From assembly GCA_949451265.1 (NCBI GenBank), contig CASTQR010000126.1:1-5220 (forward strand): DNA of 5,220 bases, written 5' to 3'. Origin of the DNA: an uncultured Eubacteriales bacterium. Lineage in GTDB: Bacteria; Bacillota_A; Clostridia; Oscillospirales; Oscillospiraceae. This document shows, one piece after another, positions 1 through 5,220 of the stretch. Positions within the stretch are counted from its first letter, which is position 1. Every line of letters begins with the position of its first letter. Below the pieces are notes generated by a model. That model saw nothing but the letters and a program-made list of their open reading frames with translations. It had not been told where the DNA came from and searched no databases. The translations under genes were made by a program, and so were the position numbers.

Positions 1-38
1 TCAATTGACAGGGAGCTCTTTTTGCGCTTAAATCCAAA

Positions 39-292
39 TCAGGACAGCTTCGCTTCAACCCATTCCTCGTCTGGGACATAGCCCTCTGCGGGGAGGTTCC
101 CCCGCCAGCCAGTGTTTAAAATACGCAGTCGTTCACATTTTATTATGTATCAGCTGTTCCTTACAGCAGAATATCAGGGTCGCCTCCACATCGTTGATCA
201 ACTGCTTCAGCTGATCCTCCGGCAGTCGCTTCGGGGAAGCGATTGTCCCCAGTTTCCATGGGATAGGACCAATGAATCACTACTTTTCGCAT
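39..292 (-). pseudogene. Decayed small gene, about 83 codons when repaired; function not recognised
   Basis: The minus strand has an ATG at 292-290 behind a plausible SD (AGGTGG, 305-300, 7-nt spacing). It begins MRKVVIHWSYPMETGDN and runs only 43 codons to a TAA at 163-161. Removing one C from the CCCC run at 236-233 moves it into a frame that reads RFPKRLPEDQLKQL, then INDVEATLIFCCKEQL. That frame meets a TGA at 135-133, continues as TTAYFKHWLAG, and after removing one G from the GGGGG run at 103-99 ends NLPAEGYVPDEEWVEAKLS before a TGA at 41-39. All segments have credible amino-acid composition and fit end to end, so I infer a gene with two +1 homopolymer shifts and one nonsense codon. Base composition is visibly less G+C-rich than the neighbouring genes. 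It starts 13 nt after the stop of the ATPase-like gene. I do not recognise the family. Alternatives are a real 43-residue peptide (161-292), homopolymer sequencing errors, or chance. Confidence 0.45.
223..245. other. Strong short hairpin (10-bp stem, 3-nt loop)
   Basis: Positions 223-232 (CAGTCGCTTC) pair with 236-245 (GAAGCGATTG) around the loop GGG; one pair is G-T. It lies about 60 nt past the stop of the ATPase-like gene. There is no T-run on either side, so it is not a standard intrinsic terminator. The tip contains the C/G homopolymer where the decayed small gene changes frame. Confidence 0.4.
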
Positions 293-305
293 GGCATTGC
301 CACCT

Positions 306-2402
306 TTAGAATTGATTCACCCAATTGGCAATCAGCACCTGGGGCACCAGCCACGCCCCCATAAACACCAGGAAGTTCGCCACCGTCAGTGACCCGAAGG
401 CGGCGATGGAGGTTAAGTAGAACGTGAGGCACAGCCCGATCACCGACCCCGCCAGAGCGAACACCAGCCCCAGCCGGGTGGCGAACCGCAGCCTGCGGCC
501 CCCCACCAGGGCGTCGCAGTAGGGCCCCAGCCCCTCCCGGCTCAGCAGGGCTACCAGCGCCCCATCCCCGTGGATCTCCGGGGCGGACAGCTCCAGCCGC
601 CGGCCCACCGGGGGGAATTCCAGCTTGTCCACCGGCAGCTTGAACTTCTGCTCCAGCAGGGCGGGGATCAGGTTGGGATCCCGGGTGGCCAGCACCGGGG
701 ACAGCCCCGCCGCCATCAGCGCCGACAGGCTGGGATTCACCCCGCCGTCCATGGCGTATTGCAGCAGGAACATCCCGGACAGCTGCCCGCCGATGGCGCA
801 GAATACCGCGTTTTTGATGTTGTGCCCCGCCGGCAGGGGGATCTCCATCAGGTGCATATAGGCGGCGGTGCCCACCAGCACCTCCTTGCCCCGGATCACC
901 CCGGAGGCCCCGCCCTCGTGCCACTCCAGGCCGGACACGTCCCGGTACATGGCCCCCTGGGCCCGGAGCAGGTTGTGGAAGGGCCGGGTGAGCCCGCAGG
1001 CCATGGCCCGCAGCATGGAGGCGGTGTACCCCACCGCCTTCTCCGTGGGCACGCTGCCGAACACCTTCACCTGGGCCACCGTCACCGAGCCGGTGGGGAA
1101 CAGGTCGCCGTCGCTGACGATGACGCCCCCCTGGCCGCACCGGGCCGCCCCCGTCCAGCCAGCCAGCGCCGCCCCCACCTGGTGGAGCCGCTCCACCAGC
1201 TTGCGGTAGGGCAGGCCGAAGGCCAGCAGGGCCGACCAGGAGCCGGAGGCGGTGAAGCAGGCAGACGCCGCCCACAAAAACCGTCCCGGCGCCTCCTGCC
1301 CCACCGAGGCCAGCAGGGCGCACAGCAGACTGCCCAGCAGCAGCAGGGGCGCGGCGAAGCGGTAGGCCCGCTGGCCCCCGTCCTCCATCTGGAGCTGGCT
1401 GCCAAAGCCCATGCTGGAGCCGGGGGCCTTGGTGAAGGTGGGCTTGTTGGACCACATGGTCTCGTCCCTGGCCACCACGTAAGGGGTGCGCACCTGGGAG
1501 GCGGCCTTGGCGGACAGCCGGTCCCCCCGGCGGCGGGCGTGGAGCCCCCGCAGGGCGAAGGCCAGCCCCAGGGCGGTCACCGCCGAGCAGGGCAGGCAGC
1601 TGTACCGGGGATCAAGCTGTCCGGCAGTGAGGCCGTCCAGCAGGGTGAACGTCCAGGCCAGGAACAAAATGCTCTCCGCACGGGGGCGCAGAGTAAAGAG
1701 CTGTTTCGCCCCCTCCGCCGGGATCTCGTAGCACACCAGCCCCGTCAGCAGCAGCAGGGCACTCAAAATCAGGGCGCGGAGCTGGTACAGGGTCAGGCCG
1801 AACTCCCCCACCGCCTCCGCCAGCATAGCCCAGGACACAAAGGGGATCTCCAGCGACACCCCCACCGCCAGCAGCCCCAGCAGCAGGGCCAGCCGCACCC
1901 GCCGCCCCTGGGCCTTCAGGCCCTTGCCGTACAGCGCCGCCAGACGGCTGGGGGCGGTGTCCGGGGGCAGCTCCCTCTGCCGCACCAGCTTCAGCCGGGG
2001 ACGGCGGGGGTGGGCATCCTCGTCGGGCAGCTCCTCCTTGTCCACGCCGGGGGTGTACTTCTCCGCCCGGCGGGCGTCCTCGTCCGGCTCCGCCTGGTCG
2101 TACATATGGTCTGCGAAGTGGTCGGCCTTCCTTAATAAGGTATGGACACGGGCCCCGATGGAGCGGCCCATGTTCTCCGGCACGATCTCCGGCATGGGCT
2201 TGTCCTCCGGCCGGGGCTTGGGGGCCGTCCGGCCCGTGACCGGGAACCGGAGGGTGCGCTCATCGTCCCCCGTATCGGGGGCGGCGTCCTTCCGTTCCGG
2301 GAAGTCCACCACCTTGGCCTCTGTCCGCTTCGTGCCGTATTCCGCCAGGATCTCCTCCACGGAATACTCCCGCCCGCCTTTTTGATCCTTCTGATCGGAC
2401 AT
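306..2402 (-). CDS. P1B-type-ATPase-like polytopic membrane protein with degenerate catalytic motifs
   Basis: 698 residues. The ATG at 2402-2400 is chosen because AGGAGGA (2414-2408) sits 5 nt before it; an ATG at 2444 is in frame but lies inside rlmB and lacks this SD. Residues 1-169 are charged and probably cytoplasmic, with YSVEEILAEYG near the start. Hydrophobic segments lie at about 171-190, 208-225, 243-260, 272-286, 349-368, 374-397, 640-663 and 667-693: eight in a 4+2+2 pattern like P1B ATPases. The soluble part at 424-620 resembles a P/N domain. VIVSDGDLFPTG (427-438) sits where DKTGTLT is expected, GVIRGKEVLVGTAAYM (501-516) matches the N-domain strand region, ATRDPN (572-577) sits at TGDN, and GDG (612-614) at GDGxND. 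The CPC-type metal motif is absent near 381-390, and the 296-346 linker is too short for a full A domain with TGES. I infer a non-pumping or altered relative of metal ATPases; its role is unknown. It is downstream partner of rlmB. Confidence 0.72.
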   Translation of the reverse strand: MSDQKDQKGGREYSVEEILAEYGTKRTEAKVVDFPERKDAAPDTGDDERTLRFPVTGRTAPKPRPEDKPMPEIVPENMGRSIGARVHTLLRKADHFADHMYDQAEPDEDARRAEKYTPGVDKEELPDEDAHPRRPRLKLVRQRELPPDTAPSRLAALYGKGLKAQGRRVRLALLLGLLAVGVSLEIPFVSWAMLAEAVGEFGLTLYQLRALILSALLLLTGLVCYEIPAEGAKQLFTLRPRAESILFLAWTFTLLDGLTAGQLDPRYSCLPCSAVTALGLAFALRGLHARRRGDRLSAKAASQVRTPYVVARDETMWSNKPTFTKAPGSSMGFGSQLQMEDGGQRAYRFAAPLLLLGSLLCALLASVGQEAPGRFLWAASACFTASGSWSALLAFGLPYRKLVERLHQVGAALAGWTGAARCGQGGVIVSDGDLFPTGSVTVAQVKVFGSVPTEKAVGYTASMLRAMACGLTRPFHNLLRAQGAMYRDVSGLEWHEGGASGVIRGKEVLVGTAAYMHLMEIPLPAGHNIKNAVFCAIGGQLSGMFLLQYAMDGGVNPSLSALMAAGLSPVLATRDPNLIPALLEQKFKLPVDKLEFPPVGRRLELSAPEIHGDGALVALLSREGLGPYCDALVGGRRLRFATRLGLVFALAGSVIGLCLTFYLTSIAAFGSLTVANFLVFMGAWLVPQVLIANWVNQF

Positions 2403-2415
2403 TGGCTTCCTCCTA
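2403..2415 (-). promoter_or_regulatory. SD of the ATPase-like gene overlapping the rlmB stop codon
   Basis: Read on the minus strand, rlmB ends in TAG (2415-2413), and the last two bases of this stop are part of TAGGAGGA, the SD for the ATG at 2402. The gap between genes is 10 nt (2412-2403). This arrangement fixes the start of the second gene and implies translational coupling: ribosomes finishing rlmB stop on the next initiation site. Confidence 0.8.
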
Positions 2416-3192
2416 TTTCGCGTTTCGCTGGCGAACCACCTCATACAAAACCACCGCCGCCGCCGCGGAGGCGTTCAGCGAGTTCAGCTTCCCCTTCATG
2501 GGGATGGACACCAGGAAGTCGCACTGCTCCCGGACGAGGCGGCCCATGCCGTCCCCCTCGCTGCCGATGACAAGGACGGCGGGGCCCTTCAGGTCCGCCT
2601 GATATAAGGTTGTGTCCCCATCGGCGGCGGTGCCGAACACCCACAGGCCCTGGGCCTTCAGCTCCTTCAGCGCGGCGGTCAGGTTGGGCACACGGGCCAC
2701 GGGCAGGTAGCTCACCGCCCCGGCGCTGGTTTTCGCCACGATGGCGGTGAGCCCCGCCGAGCGCCGCTTGGGGATGATCACCCCGTGGGCCCCGGCGCAC
2801 TCCGCCGTGCGGATCACCGCCCCTAAATTGTGGGGGTCGGACAGCTCGTCGCACACCACGATCAGGGGGGCCTCCCCCTTCTCCTTCGCGGCGTTGAGGA
2901 TGTCGTCCACCTCCGCGTACTCCCGGACGGCGGCGATGGCGATGACCCCCTGGTGGCTCTTGGTGCGGCTCATGCCGTCCAGCTTCCGCCGGTCTGCCTC
3001 CGTCACCACCACCCCCTTCCCCCGGGCGGTGGAGGCGATGTGGCCCAGGGTGGCGTCCGTCTCCCCCCTGGCGATATAGATCTTGTCGATGGGCGTGCCC
3101 GCCCGGAGGGCCTCGATCACCGCGTTGCGGCCCTCAATGAGGCCGTCGGCCTCCGCCTCCACCGGGGGGCGCTGTCTTTTCTCGTCTCGCAT
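2413..3192 (-). CDS. rlmB: SpoU/TrmH-family rRNA 2'-O-methyltransferase, probably 23S rRNA Gm2251 methyltransferase RlmB
   Basis: 259 residues, complete and close to the usual length of RlmB (about 240-260). The family uses S-adenosylmethionine to methylate the ribose 2'-OH; RlmB acts on G2251 in the peptidyl-transferase P loop of 23S rRNA. The N-terminal substrate-binding domain (about 17-92) opens with GRNAVIEALRAG, typical of RlmB. The SPOUT catalytic domain (about 108-259) shows all three motifs: motif 1 DPHNLGAVIRTA (119-130, N122 and R128), motif 2 VIGSEGDGM (208-216), and motif 3 IPMKGKLNSLNASAAAAV (230-247), which form the trefoil-knot cofactor site. The ATG at 3192-3190 follows AAAAGGAG (3207-3200) at 7 nt, and an in-frame stop lies upstream with no other ATG between. 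It is the first gene of a minus-strand operon with its own promoter. In many Firmicutes rlmB follows cysS-mrnC; here it instead faces ftsH. A tRNA- or other-site SpoU paralogue is the main alternative. Confidence 0.92.
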   Translation of the reverse strand: MRDEKRQRPPVEAEADGLIEGRNAVIEALRAGTPIDKIYIARGETDATLGHIASTARGKGVVVTEADRRKLDGMSRTKSHQGVIAIAAVREYAEVDDILNAAKEKGEAPLIVVCDELSDPHNLGAVIRTAECAGAHGVIIPKRRSAGLTAIVAKTSAGAVSYLPVARVPNLTAALKELKAQGLWVFGTAADGDTTLYQADLKGPAVLVIGSEGDGMGRLVREQCDFLVSIPMKGKLNSLNASAAAAVVLYEVVRQRNAK

Positions 3193-3222
3193 GGAAACGC
3201 TCCTTTTCCCTTTAGCGGGTGC

Positions 3223-3240
3223 ATACTAAAGAGATAGTAT
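3223..3240. promoter_or_regulatory. Inverted repeat ATACTA-N6-TAGTAT over the rlmB -10 and start site
   Basis: Perfect 6-bp arms at 3223-3228 and 3235-3240 are separated by AAGAGA. The right arm covers most of the -10 hexamer of the minus-strand promoter and the left arm lies just downstream of the expected start site. A protein bound here would block initiation. The A/T-rich arms could also match by chance. Confidence 0.3.
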
Positions 3241-3264
3241 ACCATAATTCCCAACCGGACGGAA
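3230..3264 (-). promoter_or_regulatory. SigA-type extended -10 promoter for rlmB and the ATPase-like gene
   Basis: Read on the minus strand, TATACT (3241-3236) is preceded by TGG, an extended -10 (TGn). A 17-bp spacer leads to a poor -35, TTCCGT (3264-3259). Transcription should begin near 3230, giving a leader of roughly 38 nt before the rlmB ATG. The weak -35 is consistent with reliance on the extended -10. Confidence 0.6.
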
Positions 3265-3295
3265 GGGGGCGGGCCATCTTTTTCCCCCCTTTTTT
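3263..3295 (+). terminator. Possible weak intrinsic terminator between the divergent promoters
   Basis: AAGGGGG (3263-3269) can pair with CCCCCTT (3285-3291) around a loop of about 15 nt, followed by TTTT (3292-3295). On the plus strand this resembles a short terminator, which could insulate ftsH from transcription entering from the left. The loop is large and the stem only 7 bp, and it overlaps the -35 of the opposite promoter, so the call is weak. Confidence 0.25.
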
Positions 3296-3320
3296 CGTCA
3301 TAGAAATTTTACAGCCTGTC

Positions 3321-3335
3321 CAAGAACATTTCTTG
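3321..3335. promoter_or_regulatory. Palindrome CAAGAA-CAT-TTCTTG overlapping the ftsH -35 box
   Basis: Perfect 6-bp arms (3321-3326 and 3330-3335) are separated by 3 bp. The right arm runs into the -35 hexamer TTGTTT (3333-3338). Its place and symmetry fit an operator for a dimeric repressor. It matches neither the CIRCE nor the CtsR consensus as I know them, so the regulator is unidentified. Confidence 0.4.
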
Positions 3336-3368
3336 TTTTTATCCGCCAAGTGTGATATACTCATTTAA
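3333..3368 (+). promoter_or_regulatory. SigA-type extended -10 promoter for ftsH
   Basis: TTGTTT (3333-3338) is followed after 17 bp by TATACT (3356-3361), with TGA at 3353-3355 forming an extended -10. Transcription should start near 3367-3369, giving a leader of about 87 nt. It is a back-to-back mirror of the rlmB promoter, with the same -10 hexamer. Confidence 0.68.
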
Positions 3369-3429
3369 ATGCCCAAAACCAGGAAACGGGCAAATTTGGA
3401 AAACACCTCGGGATCAAAGCCGATCCCGA
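3367..3429 (+). other. Structured 5' leader of ftsH: two hairpins
   Basis: The first hairpin pairs AAATGCCC (3367-3374) with GGGCA and ATTT (3388-3397), with a 2-nt bulge. The second is a perfect 8-bp stem, TCGGGATC (3408-3415) with GATCCCGA (3422-3429), loop AAAGCC. It ends 11 nt before the SD AGGAGG (3441-3446). No T-run follows, so it is not a terminator. It may protect the mRNA end or influence initiation; I recognise no riboswitch class. Confidence 0.45.
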
Positions 3430-3454
3430 TCAGTGAAAAAAGGAGGTTGTGCCT

Positions 3455-5220
3455 ATGGCCGGCCCGGTGAAGCCAAGCGACCCCAACCGCCGGGACAGCA
3501 ATCAGAAGGGCGGCGGGAACGACAAAAAACGGGCGCCATGGAGTTATCTCAGCATAGTCATGTGGGCGGTGATGCTGGTTTTCCTGCTCCAGATGTGTAA
3601 CAGCTCCATGGAAAACGCCTCGGTGGAGACGGTGCCCTTCTCCACCTTTCGCGGCTGGGTGGAGGAGGGCCAGGTGGCCACGGTGGAGCTCACCTCCAAT
3701 CTCTACACCTTCACCCTGAAGGAGGGCTCCCCCGCCCTGGCGGAATACGCGAAAAAGATCAAGGAGGCCTACGGAAAGGGGGGCTGGGGCCAGTTCCTGA
3801 ACCAGTTCGACCCCAAGGGGCTCAACGGGGCGGCCAGCGCCGCCATCAAATTTCAGACCGTCCCCATGCCCGGGCTGGCCTCCCCGGACCTGCCCGACTG
3901 GCTGAGCGAACACGGCGTGGAGAAGTATGAGACCGTCACCCCCACCGTGGAGCAGTACCTGATGTCCGCCTTCCTCAACTACGTGCTGCCCATTCTGGTC
4001 ACGGTGGGCGGGCTGCTGCTGCTCTACCGCTATATGTTCAAGAAGATGGGATCCAGCGGGGGCTTCGGCGGCATTGGCGGCGTGGGCAAGTCCAACGCCA
4101 AGGTGTACGTGGAGAAGAAAACCGGCGTCACTTTCAAGGACGTGGCGGGCCAGGACGAGGCCAAGGAGAGCCTGGAGGAGATCATCGACTTCCTCCACAA
4201 CCCCGGCAAGTACACCGAGATCGGCGCGAAGCTCCCCAAGGGCGCGCTGCTGGTGGGCCCCCCGGGCACCGGCAAAACCCTGCTGGCAAAGGCGGTGGCG
4301 GGCGAGGCCAACGTGCCCTTCTTCTCCATCTCCGGCTCCGACTTCGTGGAGATGTTCGTGGGCGTGGGCGCGTCCCGTGTCCGCGACCTGTTCAAGGAGG
4401 CCTCCAAGATGGCCCCCTGCATCATCTTCATCGACGAGATCGACACCATCGGCAAGTCCCGCGACAACCGCATGGGCGGCAATGATGAGCGGGAACAGAC
4501 CCTGAACCAGCTCCTTGCCGAGCTGGACGGCTTCGACCCTGGCAAGGGCGTCATCGTGCTGGGCGCCACCAACCGGCCCGAGGTGCTGGACAAGGCCCTC
4601 CTCCGGCCCGGCCGGTTCGACCGGCGGATCACCATCGACCGGCCCAACCTGGCGGGACGGCTGGCCACCCTCCAGGTGCACACCCGGAAGATCAAACTGG
4701 CCGAGGACGTGAACCTGAACAAAATCGCCCTGGCTACCGCCGGGTGCGTGGGTGCGGATCTGGCAAACCTGGTGAACGAGGCCGCCCTTCGGGCCGTCCG
4801 CAAGGGCCGCCGCCTGGTCACCCAGGAGGATCTGCTGGCCTCCTTCGAGTTCGTCATCGCCGGCAGCGAGAAGAAAAACTCCGTCCTCACCGAGTTCGAG
4901 CGCAAGCTGGTGGCCTACCACGAGGTGGGCCACGCCATGGTGGCCTACAAGCAGAAGAACGCCGAGCCGGTGCAGAAAATCACCATCGTCCCCCACACCG
5001 AGGGCTCTTTGGGCTACACCCTGCTGATGCCCGAGGAGGACAAAACCAACCTGCGCACCCGGGACGAGCTGATGGCAAAGATCACCGTGTCCATGGGCGG
5101 GCGCGCCGCCGAACAGGTGGTGATGGACACCATGACCAACGGCGCCTCCCAGGACATCCAGGAGGCCACCAACATCGCCCGGAACATGGTGGCCATGTAC
5201 GGCATGAGCGAGGAGTTCGG
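3455..5220 (+). CDS. ftsH: ATP-dependent zinc metalloprotease FtsH, 3' end outside the window
   Basis: 588 codons are visible and the frame is open at the right edge; the family is usually 600-700 residues. FtsH is a membrane-anchored hexameric AAA+ protease that extracts and degrades membrane and short-lived cytosolic proteins. The ATG at 3455 follows AGGAGG (3441-3446) by 8 nt, with an in-frame TGA at 3434. TM1 is about 29-47, an extracytoplasmic domain 48-173 (longer than the roughly 70 residues of E. coli), TM2 about 174-192, then a glycine-rich linker. The AAA module has Walker A GPPGTGKT (268-275), pore motif FVG (301-303), Walker B IIFIDEID (323-330), and the second region of homology GATNRP (370-375) with arginine fingers R384 and R387. 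The protease domain carries HEVGH (489-493) and D567 as zinc ligands. All catalytic residues are intact. C431-V432 replace the common F-S/T in the sensor-2 region (TAGCVGADL). No hpt or tilS neighbour is present. Confidence concerns identity, not which paralogue. Confidence 0.97.
   Translation, partial: MAGPVKPSDPNRRDSNQKGGGNDKKRAPWSYLSIVMWAVMLVFLLQMCNSSMENASVETVPFSTFRGWVEEGQVATVELTSNLYTFTLKEGSPALAEYAKKIKEAYGKGGWGQFLNQFDPKGLNGAASAAIKFQTVPMPGLASPDLPDWLSEHGVEKYETVTPTVEQYLMSAFLNYVLPILVTVGGLLLLYRYMFKKMGSSGGFGGIGGVGKSNAKVYVEKKTGVTFKDVAGQDEAKESLEEIIDFLHNPGKYTEIGAKLPKGALLVGPPGTGKTLLAKAVAGEANVPFFSISGSDFVEMFVGVGASRVRDLFKEASKMAPCIIFIDEIDTIGKSRDNRMGGNDEREQTLNQLLAELDGFDPGKGVIVLGATNRPEVLDKALLRPGRFDRRITIDRPNLAGRLATLQVHTRKIKLAEDVNLNKIALATAGCVGADLANLVNEAALRAVRKGRRLVTQEDLLASFEFVIAGSEKKNSVLTEFERKLVAYHEVGHAMVAYKQKNAEPVQKITIVPHTEGSLGYTLLMPEEDKTNLRTRDELMAKITVSMGGRAAEQVVMDTMTNGASQDIQEATNIARNMVAMYGMSEEF

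Noticed and set aside
88..105. GCGGGG/CCCCGC hairpin as a terminator of the minus-strand operon
   Set aside because: The stem is only 6 bp and no T-run follows on either strand; it lies within the decayed gene.
112..309. Plus-strand frame of 65 codons at the left end
   Set aside because: No SD, and it is antisense to a better minus-strand candidate with an SD and start codon.
280..1455. Alternative minus-strand frame of 391 codons inside the ATPase-like gene
   Set aside because: Composition is dominated by Gly, Ala, Arg and Pro, and it overlaps a frame that has membrane segments, recognisable landmarks and a good SD.
1330..1900. Repeated CAG/CAGCAGCAG tracts
   Set aside because: They are runs of CTG leucine codons of the minus-strand membrane segments, not a microsatellite or repeat array.
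570..2135. Long open frame (521 codons) on the plus strand opposite the ATPase-like gene
   Set aside because: It is Gly/Gln/His/Pro-rich low-complexity translation with no motif and no SD, an antisense shadow produced by high G+C.
2400..2444. Upstream ATG at 2444 as start of the ATPase-like gene
   Set aside because: It would overlap rlmB by 32 nt and lacks an SD, whereas AGGAGG lies 5 nt before the ATG at 2402.
3193..3454. CIRCE or CtsR heat-shock operator before ftsH
   Set aside because: I looked for the 9-N9-9 CIRCE repeat and the GGTCAAA direct repeat and found neither.
3365..4996. Long open frame (543 codons) on the minus strand opposite ftsH
   Set aside because: It is rich in His, Gly, Val and Gln without domain motifs, as expected of the antisense of a G+C-rich gene; ftsH on the other strand is unambiguous.

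Overview
The window reads as chromosomal DNA of a high-G+C member of the Clostridia. Genes are packed with C/G-ending codons, Shine-Dalgarno (SD) sites are strong AGGAGG types, and promoters are SigA-like with extended -10 boxes. Gene content and protein style (a clostridial-type FtsH and an acidic-tailed P-type-ATPase-like membrane protein) suggest the Oscillospiraceae / Flavonifractor-Pseudoflavonifractor side of the Clostridia. That placement is inference; there is no rRNA or other marker to prove it.

Layout, left to right. (1) 1-305 is a low-G+C end with no intact gene of normal size. On the minus strand it holds what looks like a decayed gene of about 83 codons (39-292), broken by two single-base frame shifts at homopolymers and one in-frame TGA. 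(2) 306-2402, minus, encodes a 698-residue polytopic membrane protein. It keeps the outline of a P1B-type ATPase but has lost or altered the key catalytic motifs; it is the most interesting gene here. (3) 2413-3192, minus, encodes a complete SpoU/TrmH-family 2'-O-methyltransferase, most likely RlmB. Its stop codon is embedded in the SD of the ATPase-like gene, so the two form a tight operon. (4) 3193-3454 is a divergent regulatory region. It contains one extended -10 promoter in each direction, an inverted repeat over each promoter, and two hairpins in the predicted ftsH leader. (5) 3455 to the right edge, plus, is an FtsH AAA+ zinc metalloprotease, cut by the window after 588 codons.

How the parts work together: rlmB would modify 23S rRNA, and FtsH would degrade membrane and regulatory proteins. 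The ATPase-like protein has no established role that I can name; its operon with rlmB and its position across from ftsH are the only contextual clues. No RNA gene, CRISPR array, insertion sequence or phage gene was seen. The best candidates for something undescribed are the degenerate P-type ATPase and the palindrome over the ftsH -35 box.
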